52,994 nt of DNA from Lachnospiraceae bacterium (lineage in GTDB: Bacteria; Bacillota; Clostridia; Lachnospirales; Lachnospiraceae). The notes beneath the pieces are model-generated. The model was not told the DNA's origin, did no database searches, and was given only the letters and a program-made list of their open reading frames with translations. Position numbers and translations under genes: made by a program. Every line of letters starts with the position of its first letter. The stretch's first letter is position 1. The stretch covers positions 1 to 52,994 of the forward strand of contig JAEEIV010000056.1 in the NCBI GenBank assembly GCA_016281555.1, given 5' to 3'. Positions 32,300-42,536 of this stretch are shown here, in pieces.

Positions 32300-33580
32300 A
32301 TGAGTAATTACAAATTTGAAACCCTGCAACTGCACGTGGGACAGGAACAGCCCGACCCGGCGACCGACGCCCGCGCCGTTCCGATTTATCAGACGACTTC
32401 CTATGTGTTTCGTAACAGCCAACACGCCGCCGACCGCTTCGGCCTCGCGGACGCGGGCAATATCTACGGCAGATTGACCAATTCCACACAGGAGGTCCTG
32501 GAAAAAAGACTCGCTGCCCTGGAGGGCGGCACCGCAGCGCTGGCTCTGGCTTCCGGAGCCGCCGCCATCACCTATACGATCCAGGCATTGGCGGCCAATG
32601 GCGGACACATCGTGGCGCAGAAGACCATTTACGGCGGCAGTTACAACCTGCTTTCCCACACCCTCCCGCAGTACGGGATCGAAGCGACTTTCGTGAACGC
32701 GCACGATCTGAAGGAACTGGAAGAAGCGATCAAGGAAAACACGAGAGCGGTGTATCTGGAGACGCTCGGCAATCCGAACAGCGACATTCCGGACATTGAC
32801 GCGATCTCTGAGATCGCGCATCGGCACGGGATCCCGGTCGTGGTGGACAATACCTTCGGAACGCCGTATCTCATCCGGCCGATCGAGCACGGCGCCGACA
32901 TCGTGGTACACTCCGCCACCAAATTCATCGGCGGCCACGGGACGACGATGGGCGGCATCATCGTGGAGGCAGGCAAGTTCAACTGGAGCGATAGTGGGAA
33001 GTATCCGAACATCGCGGCGCCGAATCCGAGTTATCACGGCGTTTCCTTCTACGACGCCGTCGGCCCCGCCGCCTTCGTGACGTACATTCGGGCGATTTTG
33101 CTCCGCGACACCGGAGCCTGCATTTCCCCGTTCAATGCCTTCCTGCTCCTGCAGGGAGTGGAGACGCTTTCGCTCCGTCTGGACCGGCATGCGGAGAACA
33201 CCAAGAAAGTAGTGGAATTCCTCGCCAATCATCCTCTGGTGGAGCGGGTCAATCACCCGTCGCTTCCGGACCATCCGGACCACGCGCTGTACGAACGCTA
33301 TTTCCCGAAGGGCGGAGCGTCCATCTTCACCTTTGACATCAAGGGCGGACAGGAAGAGGCGTGGCGGTTCATTGACCACCTGAAGATCTTTTCGCTGTTA
33401 GCGAACGTGGCCGACGTGAAGAGTCTCGTGATCCATCCGGCCACGACGACGCACTCACAGCTTTCCACGGAAGAGCTGGCGGATCAGGGAATTTATCCGA
33501 ATACCATTCGGCTTTCCATTGGCACAGAACACATCGACGATATCATTGCAGACCTTGAAAACGGGTTTGCGGCAGTCTAA
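32300..33580 (+). CDS. metY: O-acetylhomoserine sulfhydrylase family PLP enzyme
   Basis: A 426-aa Cys/Met-metabolism PLP enzyme of fold type I. It most resembles O-acetylhomoserine (thiol)-lyase, which makes homocysteine from O-acetylhomoserine and sulfide. It shows [62 protein letters not shown] and the PLP lysine in [16 protein letters not shown]. The length of about 425 aa and the [19 protein letters not shown] segment favour MetY over cystathionine lyases. AAAGGAG precedes ATG 32300. It shares a transcript with cysK and a complex leader region. Confidence 0.92.
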   Translation: MSNYKFETLQLHVGQEQPDPATDARAVPIYQTTSYVFRNSQHAADRFGLADAGNIYGRLTNSTQEVLEKRLAALEGGTAALALASGAAAITYTIQALAANGGHIVAQKTIYGGSYNLLSHTLPQYGIEATFVNAHDLKELEEAIKENTRAVYLETLGNPNSDIPDIDAISEIAHRHGIPVVVDNTFGTPYLIRPIEHGADIVVHSATKFIGGHGTTMGGIIVEAGKFNWSDSGKYPNIAAPNPSYHGVSFYDAVGPAAFVTYIRAILLRDTGACISPFNAFLLLQGVETLSLRLDRHAENTKKVVEFLANHPLVERVNHPSLPDHPDHALYERYFPKGGASIFTFDIKGGQEEAWRFIDHLKIFSLLANVADVKSLVIHPATTTHSQLSTEELADQGIYPNTIRLSIGTEHIDDIIADLENGFAAV

Positions 33581-33597
33581 AAAAGGAGGAACAAATC

Positions 33598-34533
33598 ATG
33601 TCTAAGATTTATCAGGGAACGCTCGGTTTGATCGGCAATACGCCGCTGGTCGAGGTCACAAACGTGGAAAAGGATCTGGGGCTGGAAGCTACGGTTCTGG
33701 TGAAACTGGAATACTTCAATCCGGCCGGCAGCGTGAAGGATCGCATTGCCAAGGCAATGATCGAGGATGCAGAAGAAAAAGGACTGCTGCATGAGGGCAG
33801 CGTCATCATTGAGCCGACGAGCGGCAATACGGGGATCGGTCTCGCGGCCATCGCGGCGGCCAAAGGCTACCGGATCATCCTGACCATGCCGGAGACCATG
33901 AGCGTCGAGCGCCGCAACATTCTGAAGGCCTACGGCGCGGAACTCGTGCTCACCGAGGGCGCGAAAGGTATGAAGGGGGCCATCGCCAAAGCGGACGAAC
34001 TTGCGAAGGAGATCCCGAACAGCTTCATTCCGGGGCAATTCGTCAACCCGGCGAATCCGGCGATCCACAAGGCGACCACCGGACCGGAAATCTGGAACGA
34101 CACGGACGGCGCGGTGGACGTTTTCATCGCGGGTGTCGGAACCGGCGGCACCGTGACAGGGGTCGGCGAATTCTTAAAGAGTCAGAAACCTTCCGTGAAG
34201 ATCGTGGCGGTGGAACCGTCGGATTCCCCGGTGCTTTCCGAAGGACACGCGGGAGCGCATAAGATCCAGGGCATCGGCGCGGGCTTTGTCCCCGACGTTT
34301 TGAATACGGCGATCTATGATGAGATCTTCCCGGTGAAAAACGAAGACGCTTTTGCCACGTCCAAGTACCTTGCAAAGAAGGAAGGCGTCTCGGTAGGAAT
34401 CTCTTCCGGCGCAGCACTGTATGCGGCGATCACGCTCGCCAAACAGCCGGAATACAAGGGAAAGACCATCGTGGCATTGCTCCCGGACAGCGGCGACCGG
34501 TATTACTCCACGGCGCTGTTCACGGAAGCATAA
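33598..34533 (+). CDS. cysK: Cysteine synthase (O-acetylserine sulfhydrylase)
   Basis: A 311-aa fold-type II PLP enzyme that makes cysteine from O-acetylserine and sulfide. It shows IGNTPLVEV, the PLP lysine in [60 protein letters not shown] and [10 protein letters not shown]. The length is right for CysK. AAAAGGAGGAAC precedes ATG 33598, 17 bp after metY. A strong terminator follows, so metY-cysK is a two-gene operon. Confidence 0.96.
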   Translation: MSKIYQGTLGLIGNTPLVEVTNVEKDLGLEATVLVKLEYFNPAGSVKDRIAKAMIEDAEEKGLLHEGSVIIEPTSGNTGIGLAAIAAAKGYRIILTMPETMSVERRNILKAYGAELVLTEGAKGMKGAIAKADELAKEIPNSFIPGQFVNPANPAIHKATTGPEIWNDTDGAVDVFIAGVGTGGTVTGVGEFLKSQKPSVKIVAVEPSDSPVLSEGHAGAHKIQGIGAGFVPDVLNTAIYDEIFPVKNEDAFATSKYLAKKEGVSVGISSGAALYAAITLAKQPEYKGKTIVALLPDSGDRYYSTALFTEA

Positions 34534-34547
34534 GACAGGGCAAAAAG

Positions 34548-34596
34548 AAATCAGCCTTCGGTCGAACGCAAAAGGTTCGCCGGAGGCTGATTTTTT
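34548..34596 (+). terminator. Rho-independent terminator after cysK
   Basis: A long stem of about 18 bp (left arm from 34548, right arm 34575-34594, including two G-T pairs) is followed by a run of T to 34596. It can also serve the minus-strand glycosidase operon ending at 34634, since A-runs lie on the other side. Confidence 0.88.
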
Positions 34597-34633
34597 GTGC
34601 GGCGATCAATGATCCGCCGATCCTTAAGCTGTA

Positions 34634-36646
34634 TTATTCCGCCACGATGAGGTAGTAGCAGGCCGGCCACTTTTCGCCGACCTTGAAGGTCATCTGGCCG
34701 TCCTCAAATTTCACCGGCAGGCAGCCGACGTAGTAGCCTTCCGCGTTGACGCCCCAGACTTTCAGGTCGGTCCGCTCGGTCCGGATCGTGATCTCCGCAG
34801 AGATCACTTCCGCCTCAATCGGCGCACGGCCGTAGCTCACCATTCGGTCGCCGTCGAAGACCTGGTCGGTGTTGTGCACGCGGCCGATCGTCGAAAGCAG
34901 CATGTTATCGGACTTTTCGATCGGCTCGTCGGTCAGGGACGACAGGGCAATGACCGCGAAGTCCGATTTTCCTTTGACGATCATGCCGTCCACTTCCGTG
35001 CCCGCGCAGGCGCTCGTCGCGCCGTTTCTGCCGGCGGAAAGCCGTCCGTAAATGATCTTCGTTCTCGGCGTGTCGATTCCGCCGACCTTATTTGCGAGAT
35101 TCCGCCAGACCTGGCCGTTGTCGGACATGAAGACGTTCGGATCTTCCCGCGGATACTTCTGATCGCCGGAAACGATCTCGTCGCAGCCTGCACCGTCCTC
35201 GCCCGCCGGGACGATGGAAAGCCGGTGCTGTTCCATGATGTCAATGCTGGCCTCGTAATGCACGTCCTTCATTGACGGCTGCCGGATGCCGACGCATTTC
35301 TTCGCGGGGGAGATGTCCGCCCGGCGTACGATCAGCGCGGAATGATAGAAGAGACCGAACTTCGCGGGATCGTTCCAGACCGAGAAGATGCCTTCGCGGT
35401 ACGGGATGCCGGCGATCGTGGAAGAGGAGATCTCCTTGCCGAGGATGTCCATCTTATCGAGCCGCGTGCCGTAGGCGTAGGTGTGGATCGCGCAGCCGGA
35501 CCAGCCCTGCAGGGCACTCATTGCCGCGAAGAAGATTGGACCTTCGGCGCGGTAGCAGTTCGGCCAGGGCATATCCCACTCGGAAACGAAGAACGGACGG
35601 TTCTGGAGACGCGTGATCGCGAGCCGCTGGATCGTCTGCGCATGGCCGTTGATCTGGTCATTCGCGCAGAACTTGTCTTCCTCGCCCCAGCGCCAGTCGT
35701 AATAGTAGAGGTGGCTGTCCGCGAAGTCCATTTCGTCCTCGGACTCGGTGAGCGCCGGCGAGACGTGCAGCCAGTTCGTGCCGGTGATCGGGATCTTCAC
35801 GCCGATCGCCTTCATGTGATCGCGCATTTCCTTGAAATACGCGCGGGTCAACGCAAGTTTGCAATCCACGACCGGCGAATCGTTCGTGAAAATGTCACCG
35901 TTCAGGCAATCAAATTCGTACCCGTTCTCATCCATCCATTTCTGCATGATCTCGCGGAGTTCCTGATTGTAATAGGGGCTTCCGCTGTTCACCCAGCCCT
36001 TGATCGTGAAGATGTCGCACTCGTTCGTGATCTCGGTCATGACGATGACCGGGTCGTCCTTATACGCGAGTTTCGTGTACGGGTTCACGTGGTTCCAGAT
36101 CTGATCCGCGAATTCCTTCTGCAGGTCAATGAGCTTCCGGTCCACGACGCTGTACGGCTTCGCGGAATCACTCAGCTCTTCGGCGTGCGGCACGCCATCG
36201 CCGGATTTGAATTTCCGGTAAGTCATCATGTCGAAGTAGACGTAGATGCCTTCCTGCTTCAGGGAATAGATGAGATAGTCGAGATGATCCAGACTCTTCG
36301 GGTCCAGCTTCCGCGTCGTCGTGACGCGGCGGCCTTTGCTGTAGGAGTAGATGTTCGGCGTATCCCATTCGGCGTCGAGCTGATGGAAGCGGACAATGTT
36401 GCATCCGGTCTGGGCAAGCCTCGACGCGACCTTTTCGGCGTAGTCGTGCGGCGGGAAGTTCGCGCCGCCGTTGAAGTTCACGCCCCAGAACCGTGCGGGC
36501 GTGCCGTCTTCGAAGCAGAACTCGTTCGGGTTGGCGGCATTGACTTTCAGGAAACCGTGCTTGCCTGCGGGCTTCTCGTCTTCAAAAACGAAGGAAATGT
36601 CTACCGGCATCATGTCCGGATAGGCGGGTTGCGGGAAATACTTCAT
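34634..36646 (-). CDS. Clan GH-A (GH5-like) glycoside hydrolase
   Basis: A 670-aa cytoplasmic enzyme with a TIM-barrel of the GH5/GH-A clan. The acid/base glutamate is E209 in MTEITNECD (Asn-Glu pair) and the nucleophile is E356 in FFVSEWDMPWPN. RFWGVNFNGG near residue 55 and NIVRFHQLD near 84 are typical early barrel strands. After about residue 450 an all-beta C-terminal region follows. No signal peptide is present, so it acts on an imported oligosaccharide or works inside the cell. It is the last gene of the AraC-linked operon, 43 bp after its neighbour. The exact family and substrate cannot be named. Confidence 0.8.
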   Translation of the reverse strand: MKYFPQPAYPDMMPVDISFVFEDEKPAGKHGFLKVNAANPNEFCFEDGTPARFWGVNFNGGANFPPHDYAEKVASRLAQTGCNIVRFHQLDAEWDTPNIYSYSKGRRVTTTRKLDPKSLDHLDYLIYSLKQEGIYVYFDMMTYRKFKSGDGVPHAEELSDSAKPYSVVDRKLIDLQKEFADQIWNHVNPYTKLAYKDDPVIVMTEITNECDIFTIKGWVNSGSPYYNQELREIMQKWMDENGYEFDCLNGDIFTNDSPVVDCKLALTRAYFKEMRDHMKAIGVKIPITGTNWLHVSPALTESEDEMDFADSHLYYYDWRWGEEDKFCANDQINGHAQTIQRLAITRLQNRPFFVSEWDMPWPNCYRAEGPIFFAAMSALQGWSGCAIHTYAYGTRLDKMDILGKEISSSTIAGIPYREGIFSVWNDPAKFGLFYHSALIVRRADISPAKKCVGIRQPSMKDVHYEASIDIMEQHRLSIVPAGEDGAGCDEIVSGDQKYPREDPNVFMSDNGQVWRNLANKVGGIDTPRTKIIYGRLSAGRNGATSACAGTEVDGMIVKGKSDFAVIALSSLTDEPIEKSDNMLLSTIGRVHNTDQVFDGDRMVSYGRAPIEAEVISAEITIRTERTDLKVWGVNAEGYYVGCLPVKFEDGQMTFKVGEKWPACYYLIVAE

Positions 36647-36689
36647 ATTGGACCTCCTAAAGGAATATGTAGTGATACTGATTCTTATT

Positions 36690-38714
36690 TTATTTCGTCA
36701 TATCTGCAATGCAATTGCCGGGCGTGGCCTTGTCAGCGAGGCTGCCTTCGATCTTTGTGAGTCCCTCGTCGAAGAAGCTCCAGTCCTCGTGCCAGCGCAG
36801 GTTCTCCATACGGAAAGCGACCGGCCAGGCCGGCAGCCACTGCGAAAGACCGAACGCGGGCGACACGCGGCGTCCCCACCGGGTGTGGAAGACTGCTTCA
36901 TCCTGCGCGCCGGCGGGACGAAGCCGCTGATTGACGTAGAGCGTGCCGTCGGAAATGCCCTGAGAAGCATTGCACCAGAAAGCCTTCGCGCGCTCTTTCC
37001 ACTGAACGTTTCCGGTGAGTTCGGAAAGCCGTAAGAAGGACAATACGTCGCGGAGCGCATAATGGTCGAGCGCCTGGTGCGGCGTGGAGACCGAGGTGGA
37101 GCCGAAGGTGTCGAAGCCGATCTTCGAGATCAGGCAATTTTCCGGATAATTCACGGTGAAGTGCATCATCCAGGTGCAGAGATACCAGCCGATCTTTTCG
37201 CCGGCGGCGACGTATTTTTCGTCTCCCGTCACGTCGTAAAGCCGGAGCGCATTCCGGAGCAGCGGGCTCGCGGATTCCTTGTCGATCGAATAGGTGTCGA
37301 GTGCGCCGGCCGTCGTGAAGCCCTGATCGACGAGGCCCTGATAATAGAAATCAAAGGCGCGGACCGCAGAATCCAGGTATTTCTTATCTTTCGAGCGCTT
37401 GTAGGCTTCGACGAGAGGCAGAATGAGGAAGCAGCCGATCGTTCCGTCTTTCGACACCAGATCGCCCTTGTAATCCCAGCTCTTCGCGAACGAACCGTCT
37501 TCCGACTGGTTTTCCATGGCGAAGTCACAGACGTCAAAAGCGGTCTGCAGATATTCGGGTTTGTCAATGCCTGCTTTTTTGAAGAGGTCGTACGCCTCGA
37601 AATAGCCGTCGGCGCCGGTGCCCAGGTTGCAGGCGTCGTGCACGATCCTGGCGCCGCCGTCCGGGTCGCGGAGCGTCTTCTTTCCGCACCGGTTGAAAAT
37701 GCCTTCCAGCATGTCGTCGCCGAACTTCGAGCGGTCCACGTCCTCCATCTTCATGGTCTCATAGGGAAGAAAACGGTATTCGTGGCGGTCGATCCGGGAG
37801 GCGAGGAATCCTTTTTTGATCGTTGCGTACTTGATCCACGAGTCATTGGCCAAAGTGGCAAGTTCCAGATTGTCCTTGTCTCCGGTTTTCAAGTAATCGT
37901 ATAGCAGGGCGTTCGCCATGGAGGTGTTCTGTCCGACCCAGCCGAGCTGATAGCGGTGCTCCTGCTTGCGGTAGGAATTCGTGCCGCTCCACCACTGCGC
38001 GCCGGTCGTGAAGCCCGCGAAGCCGTCCGGCTCCCGCTCGAAAAGATAGCGGAAGAAGGCAATGCTCAGGCGATGCAGTTCCGCAGCCGTTCTCGGCGCC
38101 TTCAAAGGATGTCCGAAATAGCGCCACGCAAAGTCGAGAAGCGTCTTGTAGCGGAACTTCCCGCCGTCCGAGGTTTTTGCCTGCAGCACGGCCGTGAAAT
38201 CCTGCTTCGGTTCCATCTTGCCCTGGAAGGGCTCGCCCCAGAAATGACGCTGCAGGGTGCGCGGCTTTTCTTCTTCCGGGAAGATCACGACGTGAAGCTC
38301 GCCTTCGTCGGTCGCGTAAAGAGAGCAGGCGGTATTGTCATTGGCCTCTGACATCAATGCAAGGCTCGCCGCCGCGTTTTCCGAATAGGTGCAGGCGGGG
38401 ATCGTCGCTCGGTGCGACGCGAAACTCCAGGGCGTGCCGTCCTCGTCGCGGTCGCCGAGGTATTCCGGGAAATTGCCCCAGCCGTTGCCGTTATAGCTGA
38501 TCGCGGGAATCATCGTGAAGTCCGGCTTTCCGAAGAACAGGACTTCCATCCGCATGTGATCGACGGGCTTTTCCGTGTGGCGGTGCCATTTCCACGCGCC
38601 GTCTTCGAGCGGCTCAAAGGTGTCCGCCGCGCCGTCTGCCGGCAGGATCTTCGCGAAAGGCGTTCCTTCGGACAGGACGAGCCATGCGCCGTCTTTTTTG
38701 ATGATTTCAGTCAT
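36690..38714 (-). CDS. Putative (alpha/alpha)6-barrel glycosidase-like protein
   Basis: A 674-aa protein with an N-terminal beta-rich part (about 1-190) and a helical repeat region from about 210 with Tyr/Trp/Asp-rich inner faces (LGWVGQNTSMANALLYDYLK, CNLGTGADGYFEAYDLFKKA, SEDGSFAKSWDYKGD, TYSIDKESASPLLRNALRLY). This is the look of a six-hairpin glycosidase fold, as in GH88, GH105 or GH127-type enzymes. I cannot assign a family or catalytic residues with confidence. No signal peptide. ATG 38714 with GAGGAGG 9 bp upstream is the clear start. It sits between an SGNH esterase and a GH-A enzyme. Confidence 0.6.
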   Translation of the reverse strand: MTEIIKKDGAWLVLSEGTPFAKILPADGAADTFEPLEDGAWKWHRHTEKPVDHMRMEVLFFGKPDFTMIPAISYNGNGWGNFPEYLGDRDEDGTPWSFASHRATIPACTYSENAAASLALMSEANDNTACSLYATDEGELHVVIFPEEEKPRTLQRHFWGEPFQGKMEPKQDFTAVLQAKTSDGGKFRYKTLLDFAWRYFGHPLKAPRTAAELHRLSIAFFRYLFEREPDGFAGFTTGAQWWSGTNSYRKQEHRYQLGWVGQNTSMANALLYDYLKTGDKDNLELATLANDSWIKYATIKKGFLASRIDRHEYRFLPYETMKMEDVDRSKFGDDMLEGIFNRCGKKTLRDPDGGARIVHDACNLGTGADGYFEAYDLFKKAGIDKPEYLQTAFDVCDFAMENQSEDGSFAKSWDYKGDLVSKDGTIGCFLILPLVEAYKRSKDKKYLDSAVRAFDFYYQGLVDQGFTTAGALDTYSIDKESASPLLRNALRLYDVTGDEKYVAAGEKIGWYLCTWMMHFTVNYPENCLISKIGFDTFGSTSVSTPHQALDHYALRDVLSFLRLSELTGNVQWKERAKAFWCNASQGISDGTLYVNQRLRPAGAQDEAVFHTRWGRRVSPAFGLSQWLPAWPVAFRMENLRWHEDWSFFDEGLTKIEGSLADKATPGNCIADMTK

Positions 38715-38718
38715 TGAA

Positions 38719-39711
38719 TCATTCCTCCTCATCGCGTTCATTTGTAATCAGATCCGGCGCGATCTCATGAAATGCGCGGATCAGGTTTTCTGAATAATAG
38801 TCAAATCCCGTATCGGTCGGATGAACCTTGCCGTCCGAGAACATGGCCGGATCGTGCGGAATGAGGTCGATGCCGGGAATCACGGTGCAGCCGTAGCGCA
38901 AGGCGGCTTCCGCAATGATCTCCCGGACGTCCTGAATCGTCCAGCCGGTCTTTTCCTTGACCGTTCCCTCACTCGTCCGCCAGACCGGCAGGATGACGAA
39001 CCGTCCCGCCCCGGGGAAGCATTCCGCCAGTTTCTTCAGGTACGCATCCGCCGTAACGCGGACGTCCCGCTGTCTTGCCCAGTCATTGGTGCCGTAGTTT
39101 ACCGCGACGACGTCCGGCGTAAAGTCCGGAAGATCCTCCAGGTTCGTTTCACGAAACTCGTCTCCGCCGATCGCTTGATTGAGCGGAGAGGCGAACATGG
39201 CCTCGGTCAGGTGGTTCGAAAAACAGCGCTCCGGATGCTCCGCGTCGAAGCCCATGGTGATCGAGTCCCCGGCAATGAACAGCTTCCGCCTGCGGGCTAC
39301 GGGCCGGAACGCGCCTTCGATCTCCACGTTTCGAAGCGAGGTCACGTGAAGGTTCGGCAAATAAATTGTGAGGCGCCCGGGCGCCGTCGGCTCATAGGAA
39401 AATGTGCCTTCCTCAAACTCCGCGCGGCGGACGAAACCGCCCTGCTTCACCCCGTTCTCCAGAACGGAGAAGCCGAAAAACGGCCTTGAGGAGACCATTT
39501 CGACCCGGTAATCAAACGCGATCCGCTTGACGTCCCCTTCCAATTCAATGAACATCCCCGAGGAAGCCGCCGGCCGCTTTCCGAAATTCACGGAAATGCG
39601 GGTCTCCTGCGCCTCGGAAAAGCGGCGGAACGAGACGTAGCCGTCGCCGGGCTGTACCATCCGGATCTGCCCGGAGGTCAATGAGAGAAGCGTTTCATCC
39701 GAAATCCGCAC
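38719..39711 (-). CDS. SGNH/GDSL esterase with N-terminal beta domain
   Basis: A 330-aa intracellular esterase. Residues about 1-135 form a beta-sandwich-like domain, as in carbohydrate deacetylases of the SGNH superfamily. The hydrolase part has block I FIAGDSITMGFD (nucleophile S150), block III NYGTNDW (N209) and the C-terminal SDGKVHPTD with H297. It probably removes acyl groups from a sugar. It lies in one operon with two glycosidase-like enzymes, consistent with processing of an acetylated glycan, and ends 4 bp before the next start. Confidence 0.82.
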   Translation of the reverse strand: MRISDETLLSLTSGQIRMVQPGDGYVSFRRFSEAQETRISVNFGKRPAASSGMFIELEGDVKRIAFDYRVEMVSSRPFFGFSVLENGVKQGGFVRRAEFEEGTFSYEPTAPGRLTIYLPNLHVTSLRNVEIEGAFRPVARRRKLFIAGDSITMGFDAEHPERCFSNHLTEAMFASPLNQAIGGDEFRETNLEDLPDFTPDVVAVNYGTNDWARQRDVRVTADAYLKKLAECFPGAGRFVILPVWRTSEGTVKEKTGWTIQDVREIIAEAALRYGCTVIPGIDLIPHDPAMFSDGKVHPTDTGFDYYSENLIRAFHEIAPDLITNERDEEE

Positions 39712-39720
39712 TTGAGATCC

Positions 39721-41439
39721 TCACTTAAAATCCTCGACCGAGAATTTCCAGTCTTCACGCCCGTGGAACGGGCGGTTGTATTTCCGCGTCAGTACGCCTT
39801 TTTCTTCGAGATGCTGATAGCACGCCATGTCGCAGGCCCGGCCGCAGATCGAGCAGCGGAACGAGTGCTGCGCGGGGGGATAGAACCAGATGTCCTTCAG
39901 GACTTCACGTGCCTTTTCGGGCGTCATGTCCGCTTTTCCGGCAATGATCTCCAGCCGGTCGGCGCGTTCCGGGAACGCATCCGGCGGCATGAACGGATTC
40001 TTCGTGCCGTTCGCCCCGTTGTAGTAGACGGCGCATTGCCAGTCGTCGATCGTGCCGTCTTCTCTGATCGCGTGCCCCGGGCAGGCTTCCCGGCAGAGTC
40101 CGCACTCATCGCAGAGGTGCGGCGCTTTTTTCGGCGTTTCCGGCAGGACCGCGTCGGTCAGAACGAAGCAGTAGCGGACGAACGGTCCGAATTCATCGGT
40201 TAAGAGCGTATGGTTGAGCCCGAGTTCGCCGAGTCCGCAGCGGACGGCAGCATCGAGGAAGTTCATCTGAACTTCCTGCGGCCGGTCGCGATAGATCTCG
40301 TCGTAAGCGACTTCCGGGTTCATGCCGTCCTTTTCCGCCATGATCGTCTCGTGACGGCGCTCCGGGAGCCCTAAGTAGCCGTGCTCTTCGAGGTAAACTG
40401 CCACTTTCAACGACGCCATCGGCATCACCGTTTCTTCCATGTTTTCGACGCCCATCGTCGTATACTGATAATAGGTCGTGCCTTCCTTGACTCCGCGGTA
40501 GATGCCGCGAAGCACCTGGAAACCGAGACCGATGACCGACTTCACTTCGGGGAAAAACTTGAAGATCGGGTCGTCCTTCGGGAAACGTTCGGCGCTTGCA
40601 ATGCCGACGATGTCCGCGAGGTTTTCTTTCGCGATCCGCTCCACGTTTTTCTTCAGCAGGTGCTGCCAGCAGGCGATGTCGCACGGCCGTCCGCAAAGGC
40701 ACGGCTGATAGCCCCACATCGTATTCGGCAGATCCTTAAGATCCGGGTTCGCGTGGCCTTTGTTCCGGTAATGCTCGTGGCACTTGTGCGTGTCGAGTCC
40801 GGCTTCCGAGACGGCGCCGCCGGTGCAGGCCTTCGCGCATTCCATGCAGCCGTCGCAGAGCGGTTCCCTGACCGGCTCGTCGAGGTCGAGCGGCGCGTCC
40901 GTGATGATGAAGCAGTAGCGCATGAACGGGCCGTACTTTTCATTGATGATCTTCCCGTTCAATGCCCGGGACCCGATCCCGCAGGTTTCCGCCGCCTTTC
41001 CGAAGTCAATGATGACGTCGGGCGCCGGCTTTCCGGGCGCAACGGCTTCCGCGTGGATGAGTTCATAGGTGCCCGCGACTTCCGGATTCGTGCTCTTGTC
41101 GCCCTTGACGCGCAGGTTCGGCACCGCCTTCTGCAGGCAGGCGTCGTAGCCCGCGTTTTCAATGATCGAGCCGATCTTGAACAGGAAGATCTCGGCCATT
41201 TCCTCGTCAATGTACTTCACACCGAGCGTCGTATAGCCGTAATACTGGTTTCCGTGCTCCATCGCGCGGTACAGGCCTTTCGGCACCGCGAACCCGAAGC
41301 CGATGATCGCGGTCGCGCACGGCAGAATGCTTCTCGGGTCCCTCTGCGGATCCGGCTCGTCGTACACCGGACCGATGCCGACGACCTGCGCCCCGAGTTC
41401 CAATGCTTTTTTCTTAATGAGTTCAGAAGTCAGTTTCAT
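39721..41439 (-). CDS. Duplicated QueG-like Fe-S protein
   Basis: A 572-aa protein built from two QueG-like (epoxyqueuosine reductase-type) halves, at about 1-285 and 286-572. Each half has a degenerate substrate-domain segment (IGFGFAVPKGLYRAMEHG; IGLGFQVLRGIYRGVKEGT) and a full set of two 4Fe-4S motifs. First half: C195, C198, C201, C205 with C220, C247, C249, C253, C257. Second half: C443, C446, C449, C453 with C469, C529, C532, C536, C540. QueG proteins bind cobalamin and two clusters; four clusters are predicted here. ATG 41439 is chosen because the upstream frame lies over the neighbouring gene. Confidence 0.75.
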   Translation of the reverse strand: MKLTSELIKKKALELGAQVVGIGPVYDEPDPQRDPRSILPCATAIIGFGFAVPKGLYRAMEHGNQYYGYTTLGVKYIDEEMAEIFLFKIGSIIENAGYDACLQKAVPNLRVKGDKSTNPEVAGTYELIHAEAVAPGKPAPDVIIDFGKAAETCGIGSRALNGKIINEKYGPFMRYCFIITDAPLDLDEPVREPLCDGCMECAKACTGGAVSEAGLDTHKCHEHYRNKGHANPDLKDLPNTMWGYQPCLCGRPCDIACWQHLLKKNVERIAKENLADIVGIASAERFPKDDPIFKFFPEVKSVIGLGFQVLRGIYRGVKEGTTYYQYTTMGVENMEETVMPMASLKVAVYLEEHGYLGLPERRHETIMAEKDGMNPEVAYDEIYRDRPQEVQMNFLDAAVRCGLGELGLNHTLLTDEFGPFVRYCFVLTDAVLPETPKKAPHLCDECGLCREACPGHAIREDGTIDDWQCAVYYNGANGTKNPFMPPDAFPERADRLEIIAGKADMTPEKAREVLKDIWFYPPAQHSFRCSICGRACDMACYQHLEEKGVLTRKYNRPFHGREDWKFSVEDFK

Positions 41440-41444
41440 GGCGC

Positions 41445-42524
41445 TCACCTGTCCATTTTCCACGGTTTCCCGGTACGCAACGGCTTCTCGAACCGCCCTT
41501 CCATGCAGCCGCCCTTCTTTTCGAGCATCGACACGCAGGCACGGATGCATCCGCCGCATTTCGCCATATTGTAGCCGACCCAGCTCGGGAAATATTGCTG
41601 CAATGCCGAATAAACCTTCATGATCTCGTGCTCGTCGGCCTTTGTTCCCTCTTTTTCAAACAGGTTTAGGTCGCCGTTTTTGTTTTCGTCCCAAACTTCC
41701 CTCGGAACGAACGGATTGTAATAGCGTCCCGCGTGCGTGTAGTACGCATAGCAGCGCCACATATCAATGTCGCCCCACTCAATGACCTTGCCTTCCATCT
41801 CGACGCGGACCGTATGCCCCGAATTGATCGGCGGGATGCAATGTCCCGGACATTCCCGGACGCAGGCTCCGCATTTCCGGCAAAGCGGCGGACCGGAATA
41901 CATTTCGTCGTATTCAAGTTCCGCATCCGTGAAGAGGAACGCGACACGCTGCAGCGGTCCGAATTCCGGCGTCAGGAGCATTTTGCTGTAGCCGAGTTCG
42001 CCGAGCCCGCAGGCGACCGCCGCGAGGCGGAAGTGGAACTGCAGGTCCGGGCAGGCATTGCCCTCACGCGTCGGCCGCGTGAACTGTACGTTCCGGTGAT
42101 GAGCCGTCGACGTTCTCGCGTTTTCATTGACCTCGATCTGCTCTTCGGGCGAGAGAGTATTGCCCGGGCTTCCGTCCATGTCGGAGACGGAGCCGCGCGC
42201 GCCGGTATTCCGGTACACGAACGCCTCATACCCCTCGGCCTCAATGACCTTCCCGACCTGATAGAGCACCTGCGGCGCGAAGATCTCGTTGATGCCGCCG
42301 TAGGCCATCGACGGATACTGGAAGAACTGCGTACCTTCCTCAATGCCGCGCTGGACGCCCCGCGGGATACGGAACACGAACCCGATGCAGCTCTTCGCCT
42401 CCGGGAACAGCAGCTGCGGATTCATCTCTTTCGGCGCGCCGTCAAACCTGCTCATCGGCGCGATCCCGCATTTGTCCGCGCCGGCGGAAAGGGCCGCCTC
42501 CTTGATCATTTTCGCTGTTAACAT
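41445..42524 (-). CDS. QueG-like Fe-S protein, single module
   Basis: A 359-aa protein homologous to each half of its downstream neighbour. It has ADKCGIAPMSRFDGAP at the N-terminus (like the GIAP region of QueG and reductive dehalogenases), CIGFVFRIPRGVQRGIEEGT, CGLGELGYSKMLLTPEFGP and a dicluster 4Fe-4S domain: C215, C218, C221, C225 plus C258, C323, C326, C330. It is too far from QueG in context and sequence to be the tRNA enzyme with confidence. GGAGGAAAC precedes ATG 42524. The gap to the next gene is only 5 bp, so both are co-expressed and may form a complex. Confidence 0.72.
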   Translation of the reverse strand: MLTAKMIKEAALSAGADKCGIAPMSRFDGAPKEMNPQLLFPEAKSCIGFVFRIPRGVQRGIEEGTQFFQYPSMAYGGINEIFAPQVLYQVGKVIEAEGYEAFVYRNTGARGSVSDMDGSPGNTLSPEEQIEVNENARTSTAHHRNVQFTRPTREGNACPDLQFHFRLAAVACGLGELGYSKMLLTPEFGPLQRVAFLFTDAELEYDEMYSGPPLCRKCGACVRECPGHCIPPINSGHTVRVEMEGKVIEWGDIDMWRCYAYYTHAGRYYNPFVPREVWDENKNGDLNLFEKEGTKADEHEIMKVYSALQQYFPSWVGYNMAKCGGCIRACVSMLEKKGGCMEGRFEKPLRTGKPWKMDR

Positions 42525-42536
42525 GTTTCCTCCATA

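Noticed and set aside
35342-36760. A 472-codon open frame on the plus strand
   Set aside because: It lies antisense to the GH-A gene, whose catalytic motifs and ribosome site are clear. The antisense protein has no recognisable domain and is an effect of GC-rich codon use.
40381-41574. A 397-codon open frame on the plus strand
   Set aside because: Antisense to the duplicated QueG-like gene, whose Cys motifs are intact; the translation is Arg/His/Val-rich shadow sequence.
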